From Gorsachius magnificus (Eukaryota; Chordata; Aves; Pelecaniformes; Ardeidae): a stretch of 64,000 bases of DNA. The stretch covers positions 29,448,806 to 29,512,805 of the forward strand of contig CM067081.1 of NCBI GenBank assembly GCA_034008185.1. The letters are read 5' to 3'. This document shows positions 37,548 through 49,840 of the stretch, piece by piece (the first letter of the stretch is position 1; each line of letters begins with the position of its first letter). The notes under the pieces were generated by a model. It was not told where the DNA came from, did not search any database, and saw only the letters and a program-made list of their open reading frames with translations. Made by a program: the position numbers and the translations under genes.

Positions 37548-40500
37548 CTTGACCAGATCAGAAATGGCACCCAATATGATATATCCAATATGCCCTTAAC
37601 ATTAAGCTAAAAGAACAGAAATTCATGAGTACTGAGAAAATTGAGTATTATACCAGACACAGGTAGGAAAAATAAGTGAACCTGAAATCTATTTCTAAGA
37701 ATTACTGAAATCTAAGATTTCCTCTTCAGTGGCTCCTGCAATGGATTGATCCCTTTCTCTAGCACTCAAGAACATGACAGGTATCTCATGAACCAAACTG
37801 ACTTGTTCCTTTCTTAGGAGCGCCAGCCATTTGATTCATAACAGTCCTTTTTGTTACCGGGCCCAGAGAAAACTTAACAAAACTTTAAATAATTCATCTT
37901 GTTTAGAAACATACTTACATAATTCTTCTATTAAACTGTTCTTGCAGATCTGCAAAGTAAATATCTTGCTTTGCCACTGTCTGTCTTCAGCACAGAGCTC
38001 CTAGGTTCCTTGATCCCACATGTTTAGCCCTGCCTTTTTCTTGCCACTTACACAGTCATCTTTTGAAAATGGATTACCAGCCATTTTTTACATTATCTGG
38101 AAGATAACGCTTATTTGTTATTTCCTAAAGTGACTGGAATATCTAACCTCAAACACAGTGTTTTGCCTCATCTTTCCTGGATTGTCCTCCAGTTCATCGC
38201 CACCTAAATAACTCATTGCTGATGATCCCTTACCTTGCCTGCACCTCATTACAATGTATGTCATTCATTTCAGATCTAAATTTATCCCTTCTGCCCACAG
38301 ACATAGTATTATCTGACTGCAAATTACTGAAATCAGAAATGCTGAGTCCTAAGTCTGAGGTTATGGAAATTTTAGTGCATGTTAAGAATAATCCCATATA
38401 AATAAAAGCTTTCTCTTCTATTTCTGTCACGTTCCTCATTTAAAGCATCAGTTACACACTTCGCAGGTCAGTGTCAAAAAATATTAGATTTTGGCAGTTT
38501 TGGAAAGCAGGGTGGGCCACAAATTGTCCCACTAAGTAAATCATACTGGATGGCTCACAGTAATGAGATACAGAGTTTGTTTCCAGGCCACTCACCTCAA
38601 ATACACTCTGGTTGCCAGTTCCTGAAATTCATTACAATCTAATGATACTCTTTGTACAACTAAAGGTAAACGATTTGGTCATCTTACTCCACTCCAATTA
38701 ATTCTTTAGGCTTTATCAGTGCGACCAAGGCTTGAATGATCATGTAAATGGAAACCCAGCATCACTCCTATAAGTGATAGAGGTATTTTGACAGAGGTGA
38801 AGCTTTTAGAAGCTCTGTTGGGTAGAATGTGATTGCGTGGAGACTGAAGGGTATTGTAGTAGATGGTCCATTAAACCTTCCTCTTATGGTCCATTACTCC
38901 TTTCTCTTGTGACCCAGTGCTGATAGAGAAACTATTGATACCTTAGTCCCCTTTTCCCCCTCTTTCTTCCTCCCTGTCTTTCTCCATTGGTAAATCCATC
39001 TCTAGGTTGAAGACTTCTGTGTCTGCACGAACTCCCAGTACTTGCCTGAGATGAGCTTTTGGCCCATGCCTTAACAAGTGTAGTAAGGCAGGTCTGTAAT
39101 TTTTCTACTTGCATAAAAGAATGTGAACAGACAAAACTGCACATGCCAGGAAGTGAAACTTTGTGAGAGCAAGTAAGATTTAATTAAAGCTGTAAAGGGG
39201 CCTGAAGGAGAAAACTAACATGTTATTAGCAGCTTGAATCCAGAGCTGGCCATAGGTCTGTATGACAAGCCAGCTGCACTTTTGGTGTGAAAAGGAAGCT
39301 GGCCAGTGGCCCTTACCCAACTCAGTATTCCAAAACACACCCTTTCTCATGCCTCCCATCCTTGTGACACACCTAACATTAAAAAAGCTTCCAGTAATAT
39401 TGTGCCTCTGGCCTATGTAAAATGAAAGAAATTCAAGTCTAAACTTGCCTACTCTTGCTTTTGGAGGTAATAAATGCACCCTGTTGTGCTAATAGGAATT
39501 CTGCTCTACAGCCATAAGGAGAAAGTCTACCGCTTCTGAGCAGCAAATATTTTTTCCCTTTAACTGTCTAATTATTCGTTTTTCTGATCATTACCAGGCA
39601 CAGAATCTACCAGCTACTTTCATGGTGTATCATGATGACAAGCTTTTGTCCTTACTGCAGATATTCAAAAGGCTGTAAGAACGTCTTGGACCCTGTTGCA
39701 AAATTAAAGACACAGGCTGGAGCCAGAATACTCTGTACCAACACTGCTGGAAAGCTATGGGATGATAACCAAGTTGCCTTAATGTCAAAAGAGACAGCTG
39801 ACAAGAATGTACTCAACTTTTTCCATATTTTCTGAATCAAGAAAATAGCACAGTCCAGACTTAGCACTTAAAAGAGGACACAATTTGCAACCACGATGGA
39901 AAAGTTGAAACTGCAATAGTCACAAACCATTTTCATCACAGAACAACTCCAACTTGTCATCTTCTCGCCCTCTCTGCTCCTAACTCATCTACCTCTATCC
40001 TTCTCTTTGAGTTCTTTCAACGTAATTGAAGAATATTACTGAAGAGAATGATATTTACAATTTCCTAATTTGACAGTTAAGCAACTACCTATTTTTTTTG
40101 CTCACTGCTCATCTGGAATAGAAGAAGATGAGGAGGACAGAAAAAGCAAGAGGCCTTTTAGAAAAGGGTGCATGGAAAGGATTCAATCAAACCACACAGT
40201 TCTGTTTTCTTGTGTGCATGTGCTTTATTGCAGACTAGAAACAGAACTGGAAAGGGCAAAATATACCTTGTATAGGATGTGTTCTACATATATTTGTATA
40301 AATTAATCTGCTTAATACATTCATGGGTAATAGTATGTCCTTTATACACATTACATAGAGGGCATTCTTCTGAGAGAAGATTTCTGAAAAACTAGATGGC
40401 CACAGAAGTTCACACCTCAGCTGGATCACAAATCTGTGACTAATTGATACAGGATTGAAAGGAGGGCTACCAGGTGGCATTTCCAGCACTGAAAGCTGAG

Positions 40501-41817
40501 GGTAAGGACCATAAGGACCGGGGTAACCCAGTGTCTGGGTCAGCCACTAAGGGGAATTGTAATGCTGGTTAACTAATAGTTTAATAAGACAGAAATGTAG
40601 GACTAGAGGATGGGTTCTGTGCCCACTAGGCAGTATGGACAAGACCAACCTGTTCCCAACTGGAAAGAAGGGAGCTGAGGAGAGGTGAGCCATGCTGTGC
40701 CACTTGCTCTGGCCACCGGACAGGCCATAGTCCTGTGTAGTTTACTAGCACGGGTATAGCCAAAGATTTCAGACCAGTTGCCCCATGGGATCATGAGTCC
40801 TTCTTCCCTCTCTGATGCTTTCCTTTCCACTTTGTTGTACCTCACTCATTGTAGCTTATTCTAAGTTAGATAGTACAGCCTGTTTCTAGAGGAAGGACCA
40901 TGTCCTGAGTTGTTACACAGGCATAACTCTGCAGGGCCCCAACATATTTTTAGCTTTCTGGACTCTTTCTCACTGTGAGTCACAATAGTAATTGTCTCTT
41001 GGTCTATTAAACACAAGTTCATTTTACACATATTCAAGAGAAACTTGAAGTCTGAAAACAGTGCTTATGGGATGGAGCGCAAAATTAATACATCCAGGTG
41101 TATGGAGCAAATCTTTTCAACATCACTTCTCACTTTGTGACTTTCTTTGGACTCTGATCATGAAAATGATTGTGAATGGGCTCCCCCCCAACCTTTCACT
41201 TCTCAAAAACAGAAAGTGAAGTATACACCAGTATGTGTTACATGGGTGTAGGTAAAACATCTACAGCTGTAGAGCTAATGCACTGTATAGACTATGCATT
41301 ATGAACAGAAGTCAGCTCATGTCAGCTCACTCCTGATGTCTCCAAAGAGACACGATGAAATACAAAGGATAAGAAAATTAAGAGTTACCAGGGAAAGGAA
41401 GTGCTGAGAAAAGAATAGAAAAATCACAAATATCAGGGAAAAAGGAGAGAAACAGAAAAGAGGGTGATGCAGAGCAAAAACTCCTTTGTTTCTAAATGAG
41501 TGCAAATTTTCCCACCAAACAGTTTCCTGTTTACTTGTTGCTATGAGATTCAGTTAATGGGAAATACAATAAATGTCAGTCTGCTAGATGATGGAAAATA
41601 GGTTTTGTCAAACACCTTTCAGGTCATTAGAAACACAGAAAAATAAGTTTGGAAGGAACTTTAGGGTTCATATCCTCACTGAAGCATTGTTTGGTTGGTG
41701 AAGGTAATTCAGTACATAGGATAGACCATAATGTGTTTGACTTAGCACAACATGCTCATTAAAGAGCAACACTACACAATAGCTGGCTCTAACTTTAAAG
41801 CTGGCCTTGTTTTCAGT

Positions 41818-41876
41818 GGGGGTTAGATCAGATGAGCTCCAGAGATCTCTTTCAAGCTAAATTATTTTATGGTAAC
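41818..41876 (+). mobile_element. CR1 3'-end fragment, diverged
   Basis: A plus-strand CR1 terminus: GGGTTAGATCAGATGAGCTC, then a CAGAGATCTCTTTCAAGC block (normally CCTTCCAACC), then AAATTATTTTATGG. The order and spacing match the last ~60 bp of CR1. Many substitutions indicate an old copy. Confidence 0.7.
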
Positions 41877-42009
41877 ATGAATAGAGTGATGATAAATGGG
41901 CAAAGGATTAGTGGAGGGAAAATCTCAAGAAGTCATGAATGGAGATGAATGCTGATCATTGAATAAAGGTTCCTACAGGGGTGGATGACAGGCAAAATGT
42001 TCTACAATG

Positions 42010-42650
42010 TTTGGACAATGACCTAAAATCTAGTACAGAACTACTACTGGCAAAATTTGTAGATGATACTGATGGGAGAAAGAGCATATAATGATGCAGA
42101 CAGAACTGTTAGGAGAATCCATCTGGCTTATTTTTTAAGATACTTTAGTACAGTCAAGAATAAAATTATACATGTAGCAGCAATGATTGCAGGCCAGACT
42201 GGCAGAATTGGGGACCATAACATGGACAGCAGTAAGGTTGGGAAGGACCTCGAAGTCAAAGCGTGCAAGCACTGCTACAGAAACTGCCTTTGTGATTTTG
42301 TGATCAGAGGTGCAGCTAGAAAACCTGGAAGGAAGGGGAGGATAAGGATGGGACAACAATTAGAAGTAAGGAGGTAAAGGGTGGTCCTCAGGAAAGCAAT
42401 CCCTGACACAGAAAAGAGCTACAAAAATTAATCAAGAGCTGGAGAAAGTGCCTTATATATATATATATATGGATCAATCCATATACCTTCTCAAAAAGAA
42501 GACTGAGAGCTGATTTGATTGGTGTGTAAGCACATTCAAAAGAAGACAATACCAGATAGAGAACTCTCAATCAGAGAAAGGCAGAATGAAAACCAGTGCC
42601 TGAAAACTAAAACCAGGCAGATTGTACCTATGAGGCACAACTTGCTTTCT
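42010..42650 (+). mobile_element. Ancient CR1/L3-type LINE remnant
   Basis: Several islands follow the order of CR1 ORF2 in plus orientation. GGCAAAATTTGTAGATGATA at 42,050-42,069 corresponds to the FADD catalytic box (here FVDDT). A 'gaccataacatggacagcag' region at 42,213-42,232 matches the segment before the conserved Lys-Asp-Leu. AGAGCTGGAGAAAGTGCCTT occurs at 42,434-42,453. An AAAAAGAAGACTGAGAGCTG block (42,493-42,512) corresponds to the EKRRLRGDL segment, and 'aaaaccagtgcctgaaaact' (42,588-42,607) is the distal block. The coding frame is destroyed by indels and stops. The islands resemble old amniote CR1 subfamilies rather than the younger ones at 1434 or 8621. The ends are approximate. 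Confidence 0.75.
42454..42470. repeat. TA microsatellite inside the ancient CR1
   Basis: About eight TA units directly after the conserved GTGCCTTA of the CR1 remnant. They expanded within the element and interrupt its frame. Confidence 0.9.
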
Positions 42651-43232
42651 ATCGTTCATTCTTTTTCAACAGAAAAGTAGAGGTCAAAAAGTGATGACAA
42701 CTAGCAAGAGCAGTGACTACTTCTCTCTTTCCTGGATATCCTTCTGTGTGATAGCAGTAGAAGTTAGTAGTTCAAAATAAAGTAGATGGATAAACTGTAA
42801 TAGCCCATGAGTTATGGCTAAGATTCCTGGCCTTGAAACTTAATTTACATATACTCTTATGCTCTGCTTTTTTTTTTTTTTCATTTCTGGTCTTTTTCAG
42901 AGCTGTTTGTTCCCATCAAATCCTTCATGACATTGGGACTGAACTGCTAAGAGTAGAGTAGAGGTGGACTTGTTATTGAACAAGAGTGTGAGTGCTACAC
43001 AGGGCACAAAGCAGTGACTTGTTTTGCCCCTGATTTCCTTTGTGACTTTCCATAAATTACTTGGGTCCAAATTCTCAGAGGTATTCAGCTGGCTTAATGC
43101 CCTCTGAAGCCAAGGATTGTTTTAATGGCAGCCAAGCATCTCTATAGCTTTAAAGACTTGGGTCTGAAATCTCTCTGTACAGCAACATACCTCCATTTCA
43201 GACACTTGCCAAGGAAACAGCACTCTAATACT
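42651..43232. other. Intergenic, possible SINE-like remnant
   Basis: The interval contains a T run (42,868-42,881). From about 43,020 to 43,180, a GTGACTTTCCATAAATTACT stretch is followed by imperfect inverted arms (CCAAATTCTCAGAGGTATTC and CTATAGCTTTAAAGACTTGG). This arrangement resembles old amniote SINE/MITE remnants, but the family is uncertain and no gene is seen. Confidence 0.3.
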
Positions 43233-43761
43233 ATTCATAGAATCAGATAATCATTGAATTATTTGGTTGGAAAAGACCTTTAATATCATTGAGTCCAACG
43301 GTACCTGTCCACTACTAAACCATGTTCCTAAGTACCTCGTCTACCTGTCTTTTAAATACCTCCAGGGATGGGGACTCGACCACTTCCCTGGGCAGCCCAT
43401 TCCAGTGCCTGATAACCCTTTCGGTGAAGAAATTTTTCCTAGTGTCCAACCTAAACCTCCCCTGGCACAACTTGAGGCCATTTCCTCTCGTCCTATTCTG
43501 CTCCTGCTGGTCACCCTATTCTGATACAAGCCAGGATGCTGTTGGCCTTCTTGGCCACCTGGACACACTGCTGGCTCATGTTCAGCTGGCCGTTGACCAA
43601 CACTCCCAGGTCCTTTTCCACCAGGCAGCCTTCCATCCACTCATCCCCAAGCCTGTAGCGATGTATGGGGTTGTTGTGAACAAAGTGCAGGACCCGTCGC
43701 TTGGCCTTGTTGAACCTCATACAATTGGCCTCGGCCCATCGATCCAGCCTGTCCAGGTCCC
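43233..43761 (-). mobile_element. CR1 LINE with an internal deletion
   Basis: A minus-orientation CR1 of the same type as the one at 1434. The 3' end is at about 43,233, with the ORF2 stop just beyond. Relative to the 1434 copy it lacks about 295 bp: its CGTCCTATTCTG (43,489-43,500) jumps directly to CTCCTGCTGG (43,501-43,510), corresponding to 1691 and 1995 in that copy. It is 5'-truncated near 43,761, before the catalytic FADD box. The deletion and truncation leave only separate pieces of the ORF2 C-terminus. Confidence 0.93.
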
Positions 43762-45840
43762 ATGTTGCAGCATCTCCAGTGAGTAGAGTATACTATAACA
43801 TGCTTCATATGTTATATAGGTCACTGGTCATAGTTTGGTACAAATATATGTGCCCTACATGATTAAAATCATAACCTGCCTCTAGCAATTTCCTCTATCT
43901 TTTCTGGGTTTTTTGAAATTTAAAAAAAGAAAAAAGAAAAAAGTTTTCTCTGAAGTAAACCAGCAGCATTTAATTAGGATTGCCATTTTGCCCTGGCATT
44001 TCTTACAAGGTGTCACTGGGTGTTCAGGTCAAAAGTCATGGAAACATCAACATATGAATCATAGTTTTATCTATCTCTGCTGTTTTGAACCCCAAATAAT
44101 CTCTATTTTTTCACTGTAGTATAAATTGGCAGGCTTGATTATATTCTTTCAACACCAAGCATCAGATAGGATCATTTTCATACCAGAGCCAGATTTTGAA
44201 AACCAGTTTTATTCCAAACTCAAGGGAAACATCAATGAGATACTTGGGCTGGAGATTCAGAGCCCTGGTGGTGTTACGTGTCTGGTGTCTGACTTCCATG
44301 TCAGGTATGCAGCACCTCTGACACCTCTGTGGTTCAGCTGGAAATAATCCACTTTCCAGAATCTGGTTAAAAACACATTGTGAATTTTGCTAGAATTGAA
44401 GATGAGTTACATGGTTTGCCTTGACAAAATTTCAGCAGGGCTTTTTGACCTACTTTGCTAGCATATTTTTGAATCCATATGGATCAGACATCCTGGACAG
44501 GTTTTCAAAAAGCATTAAAATCATGGAATATGTGGAAAGTTAACAATAATGCTAGCTTATTTTTTGTAGCTCAGGATGCCTCCGTAATTTTAAACAGGTG
44601 CCCTAAACACATGTTAAATTAGATCAAATATATGTAAGTATGTGATATCTGAATTACAAATTATTGACACAACAATCAAGTGGCAAGAATTTCTCACTAT
44701 GAGTTTGGGGAGGTCACATTATTCATGACTGGTAAAACCACCAATGACTCATAAAAATGATCCCAGATAAGTACCAAGTTATGGGGCAGCAGATGCAAAT
44801 TTCAAAGTCTTTGCTCATGTTAGCATGTTACTGCTCCAGGTATTCCCAGTAGTTTCAGCATGAGTCAGAGCTTGTCAAACTAATCACTCCTGCACAAAAG
44901 TGCTCTCTCAGGTGGAGCTTCCTACAGTGATTGCCACAGTATATTGTAGTGCTTTAAAACTCTTGCATAAAAGTCCTCTCAGGACAAACCACCAAGCTGG
45001 CCTATGAGTTCAGCCAAAAAAGTCTGGATTGCAAAGCACTGCATATAGCTTGGAAGATGCCACATGTATTTCTGCAGCTCTCGTTAGTCTGTTTTGCTAG
45101 TATTTTGCCCCACCGTTCCTTAAAAGCTGTCTGAGTCTTGGGTTTGGACTCTGTAGAACAGCTTCCACAGTCCCATCTTCCAAGCTCCACCCCCAAAATG
45201 TAATCCTGATGTTTGGGACCATAAGCACCCCACCTCATGACCCAGCTGACTTTCTGCAGATACTTCTAAGAGAAGTTATAACATCACATAGACCAAATCT
45301 GCAGACATGTATCTTCACATACTTTTGAGAACACTGTATCAGAACAGTTGTACTTGGCCAAGGAGCCAATTTGGTAAATATCTTCTGAGAACAGTCAGCG
45401 GTGGACACTAAGAGAAAGAGTAAACAAACAGCTTCAGAATAGAAATCTTTCCATATCAGTTGGTATATGGACTTTCTGAGTCAAAGGTTACATCTGGATT
45501 GTCTCTTAAGTGTTGAAATAAGACTGGAGAAACAGATAATCCAAACAGGAAAATAGTCCACTCGTACCTTTCCTTTCCCCCTTTACCTGCTTACACACAT
45601 TTGAATTCCATATGTTGCACATTCCTTTCAGGATGAAACAAATTCAGCTTTCCCGAACTATCCATCCATTTACCCTAACAAAAAGCCCTCCACATGTTCT
45701 TCTGAGAAAAGAATCACACTGTGATACTGTTTTAAGATTATGAGTTTGACCATCTCAGTTCTTCTTACAGAATTGCTGTCAGTTTCTCTGGAACTTAATG
45801 ATGTCATGGACATATGAGATTGGGATCCTTTAAATCAAAA
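43762..45840. other. Intergenic, no gene recognised
   Basis: No recognisable exon, RNA gene or transposon. An A-rich purine run lies at 43,920-43,942. Confidence 0.45.
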
Positions 45841-45861
45841 TAGACAGATAGATAGATAGAT

Positions 45862-45928
<67 letters not shown>

Positions 45929-45931
45929 AAA
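45841..45931. repeat. Compound GATA/GAAA tetranucleotide microsatellite
   Basis: Roughly five GATA units (from about 45,846) pass into about 17 GAAA units ending near 45,931. The total of ~90 bp is uninterrupted in the GAAA part. This is the largest simple repeat in the window and is probably length-polymorphic. Confidence 0.97.
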
Positions 45932-48489
45932 ATCTTTCCTGACCTCAGCATGAGAATAGATATGTTTTCTTAAGAGTTTTCCTCATAATTATTTCTCTTC
46001 CAATGAAGTGGGTTGTCCCATTCAAGAATCAGGCTCATCCTCCTTCCAGGCACTCAACCAATTCATTCATGCAACATCTGTATCCTCTGATATTTCCTGA
46101 ATCATGAGGGTTATTTGAGGTTCTCTCCAATTTCATATGGTATTCACAAGCCAAGTTTGCCTTGAGGGTTTCCTTTCAAGCATAGTTACCAAATATGTTC
46201 ATGGTCTAACACTTCTATAGGATTTCCTACTGGCCTTGCTGCTAAGCCAAAAATTTACTTCCCGGAAATAGTAACCGGAATAAAGCTTTTTGTTGTGCTG
46301 CAAATTCCTGCATTCTGCATATGTTTTGTTTCTTCTGGATTTCCAAACCTCCTTAGAGTTTCCCTTTCCTGGCCAATAAAATGGTAACTTCTACCCATTT
46401 CAGCAAGTTGGTTATTTTCTCACAGGTGTTTCTGTGGGATGAAGGGAACATTCTAGTAAAAGAGACTTAAGGTTTCATACAGGCAAAAATGCCCATACCC
46501 CAAGAAGGAAATAAGCCTTTAGGAGAGGTTTAGACACCTAAGTGAATGAATACATTCCTCTGCAACATATCAGGAGAAGGCTACAGGGAATGGAAGAAAA
46601 AGGATCAATCAGCAAAGCAAGCTGTTTCTCAGCAGACAGTTCAGGGAAAGGACAGGAATTGCCAAGTTTTGAGCTGATCTAGGCCAGCAAAGGAAATTAA
46701 GATGTACTGCAAAAAAAGTCAGACAGCTTTTCATTTGGGATGACACAAAGGTGCTATAGGTAATCCAGATGTGACTATAGAACTACACCGGTCACTTCTG
46801 TTACTACCAGGGAGACCATCTCCATTGTAGGTTGGGCAAAGAAAAGAGTTTGGCTCGCTTAGCATTAAAGCAAAAGCAGACAAGGGGTAGTACTGCTTTC
46901 TACAAAAAGTGAAGAAAACTTCTCAAGGGAAAACATCTTACATTTGCTGCAGGAAAAGAACAGCTGATTTATAAATGGAGAGCCTGGCTATGCATACACT
47001 CAAAACGCCATTTGGGAATAAAATCTTTAACCATCAAAAAAATAAGGCTGCAGAACATCCCCTCTTTCAAAACACTGTGGTAAAGAAACTCGCTGGTTTT
47101 CAGACAGAGGTGAAAGGGGTTCTCTTTGATATGACTGACCAGGGCAGTGAACACAACAGCCCAGCAAACTCCTTCAAGTTTTGTACTGTGAAATAAAAGC
47201 AAAAGTGAGGAACAAATGAAGCAGAAGTGTTAGTTGAGATGCACACCACATCCATGGGTTTCAAAAGCAGCGATTTTCAGCACCTCCTGCACAGACTACA
47301 TACTCAAAAGAGCATACACATATGTTGCAGAGCTTAATCCAAAAATTATTTCCTCTTTACTCACAGAGGAAACTGCTCTGATTGCTAAGGTAGCTCCAGC
47401 TCTCCAGGCACCAGACCTTCCCAGTCATTCTGGCATGACACAACTCATTCAACCATTTCCTACATTTGGTTTTTCTAACCTCAACCAGCAGTTCAGCAGG
47501 GTCTGTCAACTTGTTCACATTGCACTGTTGCAGCTTTAGTGCCCCGTTGAGCTTCTACTGTACTGTCAGAAATTTTATATGGCAGCTGCTATAGAATTGC
47601 ATCAGGTGGAAAGAACAGAACTGAAATGTGTGTGTAACATACTTTGCAGAAAAGGCCTCCATCAAAAGCTTGAATATCATTGAATATCATTACTTGTTTG
47701 AAAAAAAAAAATCCCTAAACTTGAGATACTACAAGCTCCAGGATTTCATCATAAATTCAAATATATTTCTAGCTCTGCACTCAGTAACACAGGCTGTATG
47801 GAATCCTAAGTTGCCTAATAGAAAAATCAGAGACAGGCATCACAATTTGCATTGCATTAGTTCCACCTCAAGAAAAAAACAGGAGAAAGGTAATGAAATG
47901 GAACAACTCTCATATTAAGCAGCTAGCTATTAAAGCTAGGAGTAGAAAATAAGCCGAGATGAGAGAAATTCATTAAATCAAAACTACTCATTCAACGGCT
48001 TAATATCTGAGCAGATTAATGTTATCGAAATGGTGGCGATTTTTGATCATGGGGATGAAGATGGCAAAGTTTTTAAGATTTATTTTTTTTATTCCAGCAT
48101 TCATGTTAAAGAATGAATATTAAGTGTTGATATAGCCTTACGCTGGAGCTGCTCAGTTTTAACACTGCCACCTCTGTGGTCCCAAACAAGTTACTGCCCC
48201 TCCACTTCCAAAAGCAGCTGTGTATTCCTCTGCTTGATGCTACAAAACTTCTGAACTCCCCCTAATCTTCAGTGGAAGACTGAAATAAGGTAGGATAACA
48301 TGCCATTAAGTAAAATAACATAACAAACTGAGTTAGACCAAGGATATAAGTGGCCCCATATCACAGCTCTTAAGATACCCAACAACAGACCTTTAATGAA
48401 GTTAATAAATAAAGTGTGTAGTGGTATTCTTCCCACACAATGACCTACATCTCAGGTGCTCTGCTCAGCTAAGAAGAAAGCTTATAGAT
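45932..48489. other. Intergenic, no gene recognised
   Basis: Small frames up to 101 codons, none recognisable. A 10-bp perfect tandem duplication (TGAATATCAT twice) lies at 47,671-47,690. No transposon was identified. Confidence 0.45.
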
Positions 48490-49070
48490 CGTACTGGGTG
48501 CCTTTGGCAAGATTTTGGTGGCAGGGGGGGAGGAGGGAGGTGATGCTGCAGGGGCAACCTCTATGGGAGGAGGTCAGGGGCTGCCCTATGCCAGTCACGG
48601 CCAGCTCTAGCCAATTCCACAACAGTCCCCCAAAGGGACTGCAGCCCTTGGAGGACCCACTCCAGAGCAGGTACTCCCTGAGCAAACTGTGACCCGTGGA
48701 TGACCCCCACCAGAGCACAGGAAAAGAGTAAGAAGGAAGGAGGAGCTGAAGAAAAGAGTAAGGATCAAGGAGTGGCAGAAACAAACTGCTACACCCTGAC
48801 TCTAACATCCTGTGCCACCCAAAAAGACTGAGAGTAACCTGTGGTGATAATAAGGGCAAGAGACTAGGAAGGGGAGAGGAAAGGTGCTTTCCCTAAGTGT
48901 TCGAATGTTTGTCATCTTTGTTTCTCACTACCTGAATCAGTGCCTTTATTTAGACCCACAAGTTTTCGTGCTCCATTTCTTCCTATTTTCAGCCCCCATC
49001 CTGCTTGGGGTGTGGGGGAATTGGGGGGTGTGGATAAGAGCTTAGCTGCCAGCCAGGGTCACCCACCACA
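48490..49070 (+). mobile_element. Old solo LTR of an avian endogenous retrovirus
   Basis: Both ends resemble the LTR at 58,040-59,133. The start (TACTGGGTGCC, then GGCAAGATTTTGGTGGCAGG near 48,507-48,526) matches that LTR's minus-strand start. The end GCCAGCCAGGGTCACCCACC followed by ACA (finishing at 49,070) matches its end. In between is a T-rich region with TTTCTCACTACCTGAATCAG and GACCCACAAGTTTTC, as in the R/U5 part of related bird LTRs. The first two bases read CG rather than TG, and no target duplication is visible (TAGAT versus CATTC). It is therefore older or edge-damaged. There is no internal retroviral sequence on either side. The family name is not assigned. Confidence 0.75.
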
Positions 49071-49755
49071 CATTCAGCAGTAGTAAGTTTTAATGAGGAA
49101 GCACATTCTTTCAAAAGCTTAAGTTGAGTCTTTAGTCTCTTATGCTGTTCCAAGGTTTCATTTCAGATACCAAAGTCTTATGCTGGGTCCTGCTTTTATC
49201 ATAGAGGAGTCTGACATTTGTGGTCTGAATGCATTGTCTTGAGAATAGATCTTTACCACACAACAAGTATTTAAAGATAAATACATTACTAGCTGATATG
49301 ATCAAGTATTGCTGTGATGGTTGGATGAGTTCCTAAAGCTGATGCATTGTATGGGCCAGATCCACGTATGGACTAAATGACATAACTCCATTGGTACCTT
49401 GCAGTTTATCTGCCAGCGGGAGCACTGTTCACAAGCTCTGTAGTCTCAGGTTCACCATACGAAGCTCTGCTGTTATAATAAAACTAATCATGTTGATCTT
49501 TTCTTACTTGGATCTTGCTGAAGACAAGCACACATTTAGATACCACCAGTAATGAAAGGTAGATGGGGGAAAAAGGCGTTGTGTCTGTTCAGAGTGGATT
49601 ATGCATGTACTCACTCAGCTCTGTGATGATCATTGGAAAAGAATGGTTCATTTTGGTAAAGTTATAAATTTTTAGTCATCACCCCAGGGGCTCACTCTTT
49701 AGATCTTACTAGCACTGAACTGAAGTCATGGGACCAAAAGGGACTTACTGGACAA

Positions 49756-49840
49756 GATTCTCAGCTGCTGGAAATTGGCATAGATCCACTGAAATTAAAT
49801 GGAGCTATGCCAATTTATACCATCTGGAGACCCAGCCCAG
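49756..49840. mobile_element. MITE-like imperfect palindrome
   Basis: Two arms of about 27 bp (49,759-49,788 and 49,803-49,830) are reverse complements with a few mismatches. They centre on AAATTGGCATAG and its complement CTATGCCAATTT, separated by a short AT-rich loop. Similar hairpins of the form 'ccactgaagtcaatggag' between such arms are common ancient repeats in bird, crocodile and turtle DNA. I call this as a likely non-autonomous DNA-transposon or similar ancient repeat without naming the family. Confidence 0.6.

Larger units (their letters stand above)
27236..41817. other. Long gene-free region
   Basis: Across ~14.6 kb I find only scattered short frames and low-complexity DNA: a G-rich run at 28,634-28,648, a CA repeat at 36,342-36,359 and a 14-bp tandem duplication at 37,520-37,547. 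Minus-strand frames at 29,419-29,769 (116 codons) and 36,553-36,999 (148 codons) have balanced composition but no known domain. A stretch at 41,625-41,675 weakly resembles an antisense CR1 3' end but is too diverged to call. Confidence 0.4.

Noticed and set aside
41625..41675. Possible antisense CR1 3' end
   Set aside because: Only loose similarity to the terminal repeat and GGTTGGAA block; too diverged to support.
42063..42377. 104-codon plus-strand frame in the ancient CR1 remnant
   Set aside because: It is not in the ancestral ORF2 reading frame; it results from accumulated indels.
43322..43786. 154-codon plus-strand frame
   Set aside because: It is antisense to the CR1 at 43,233-43,761 and runs through its internal deletion.
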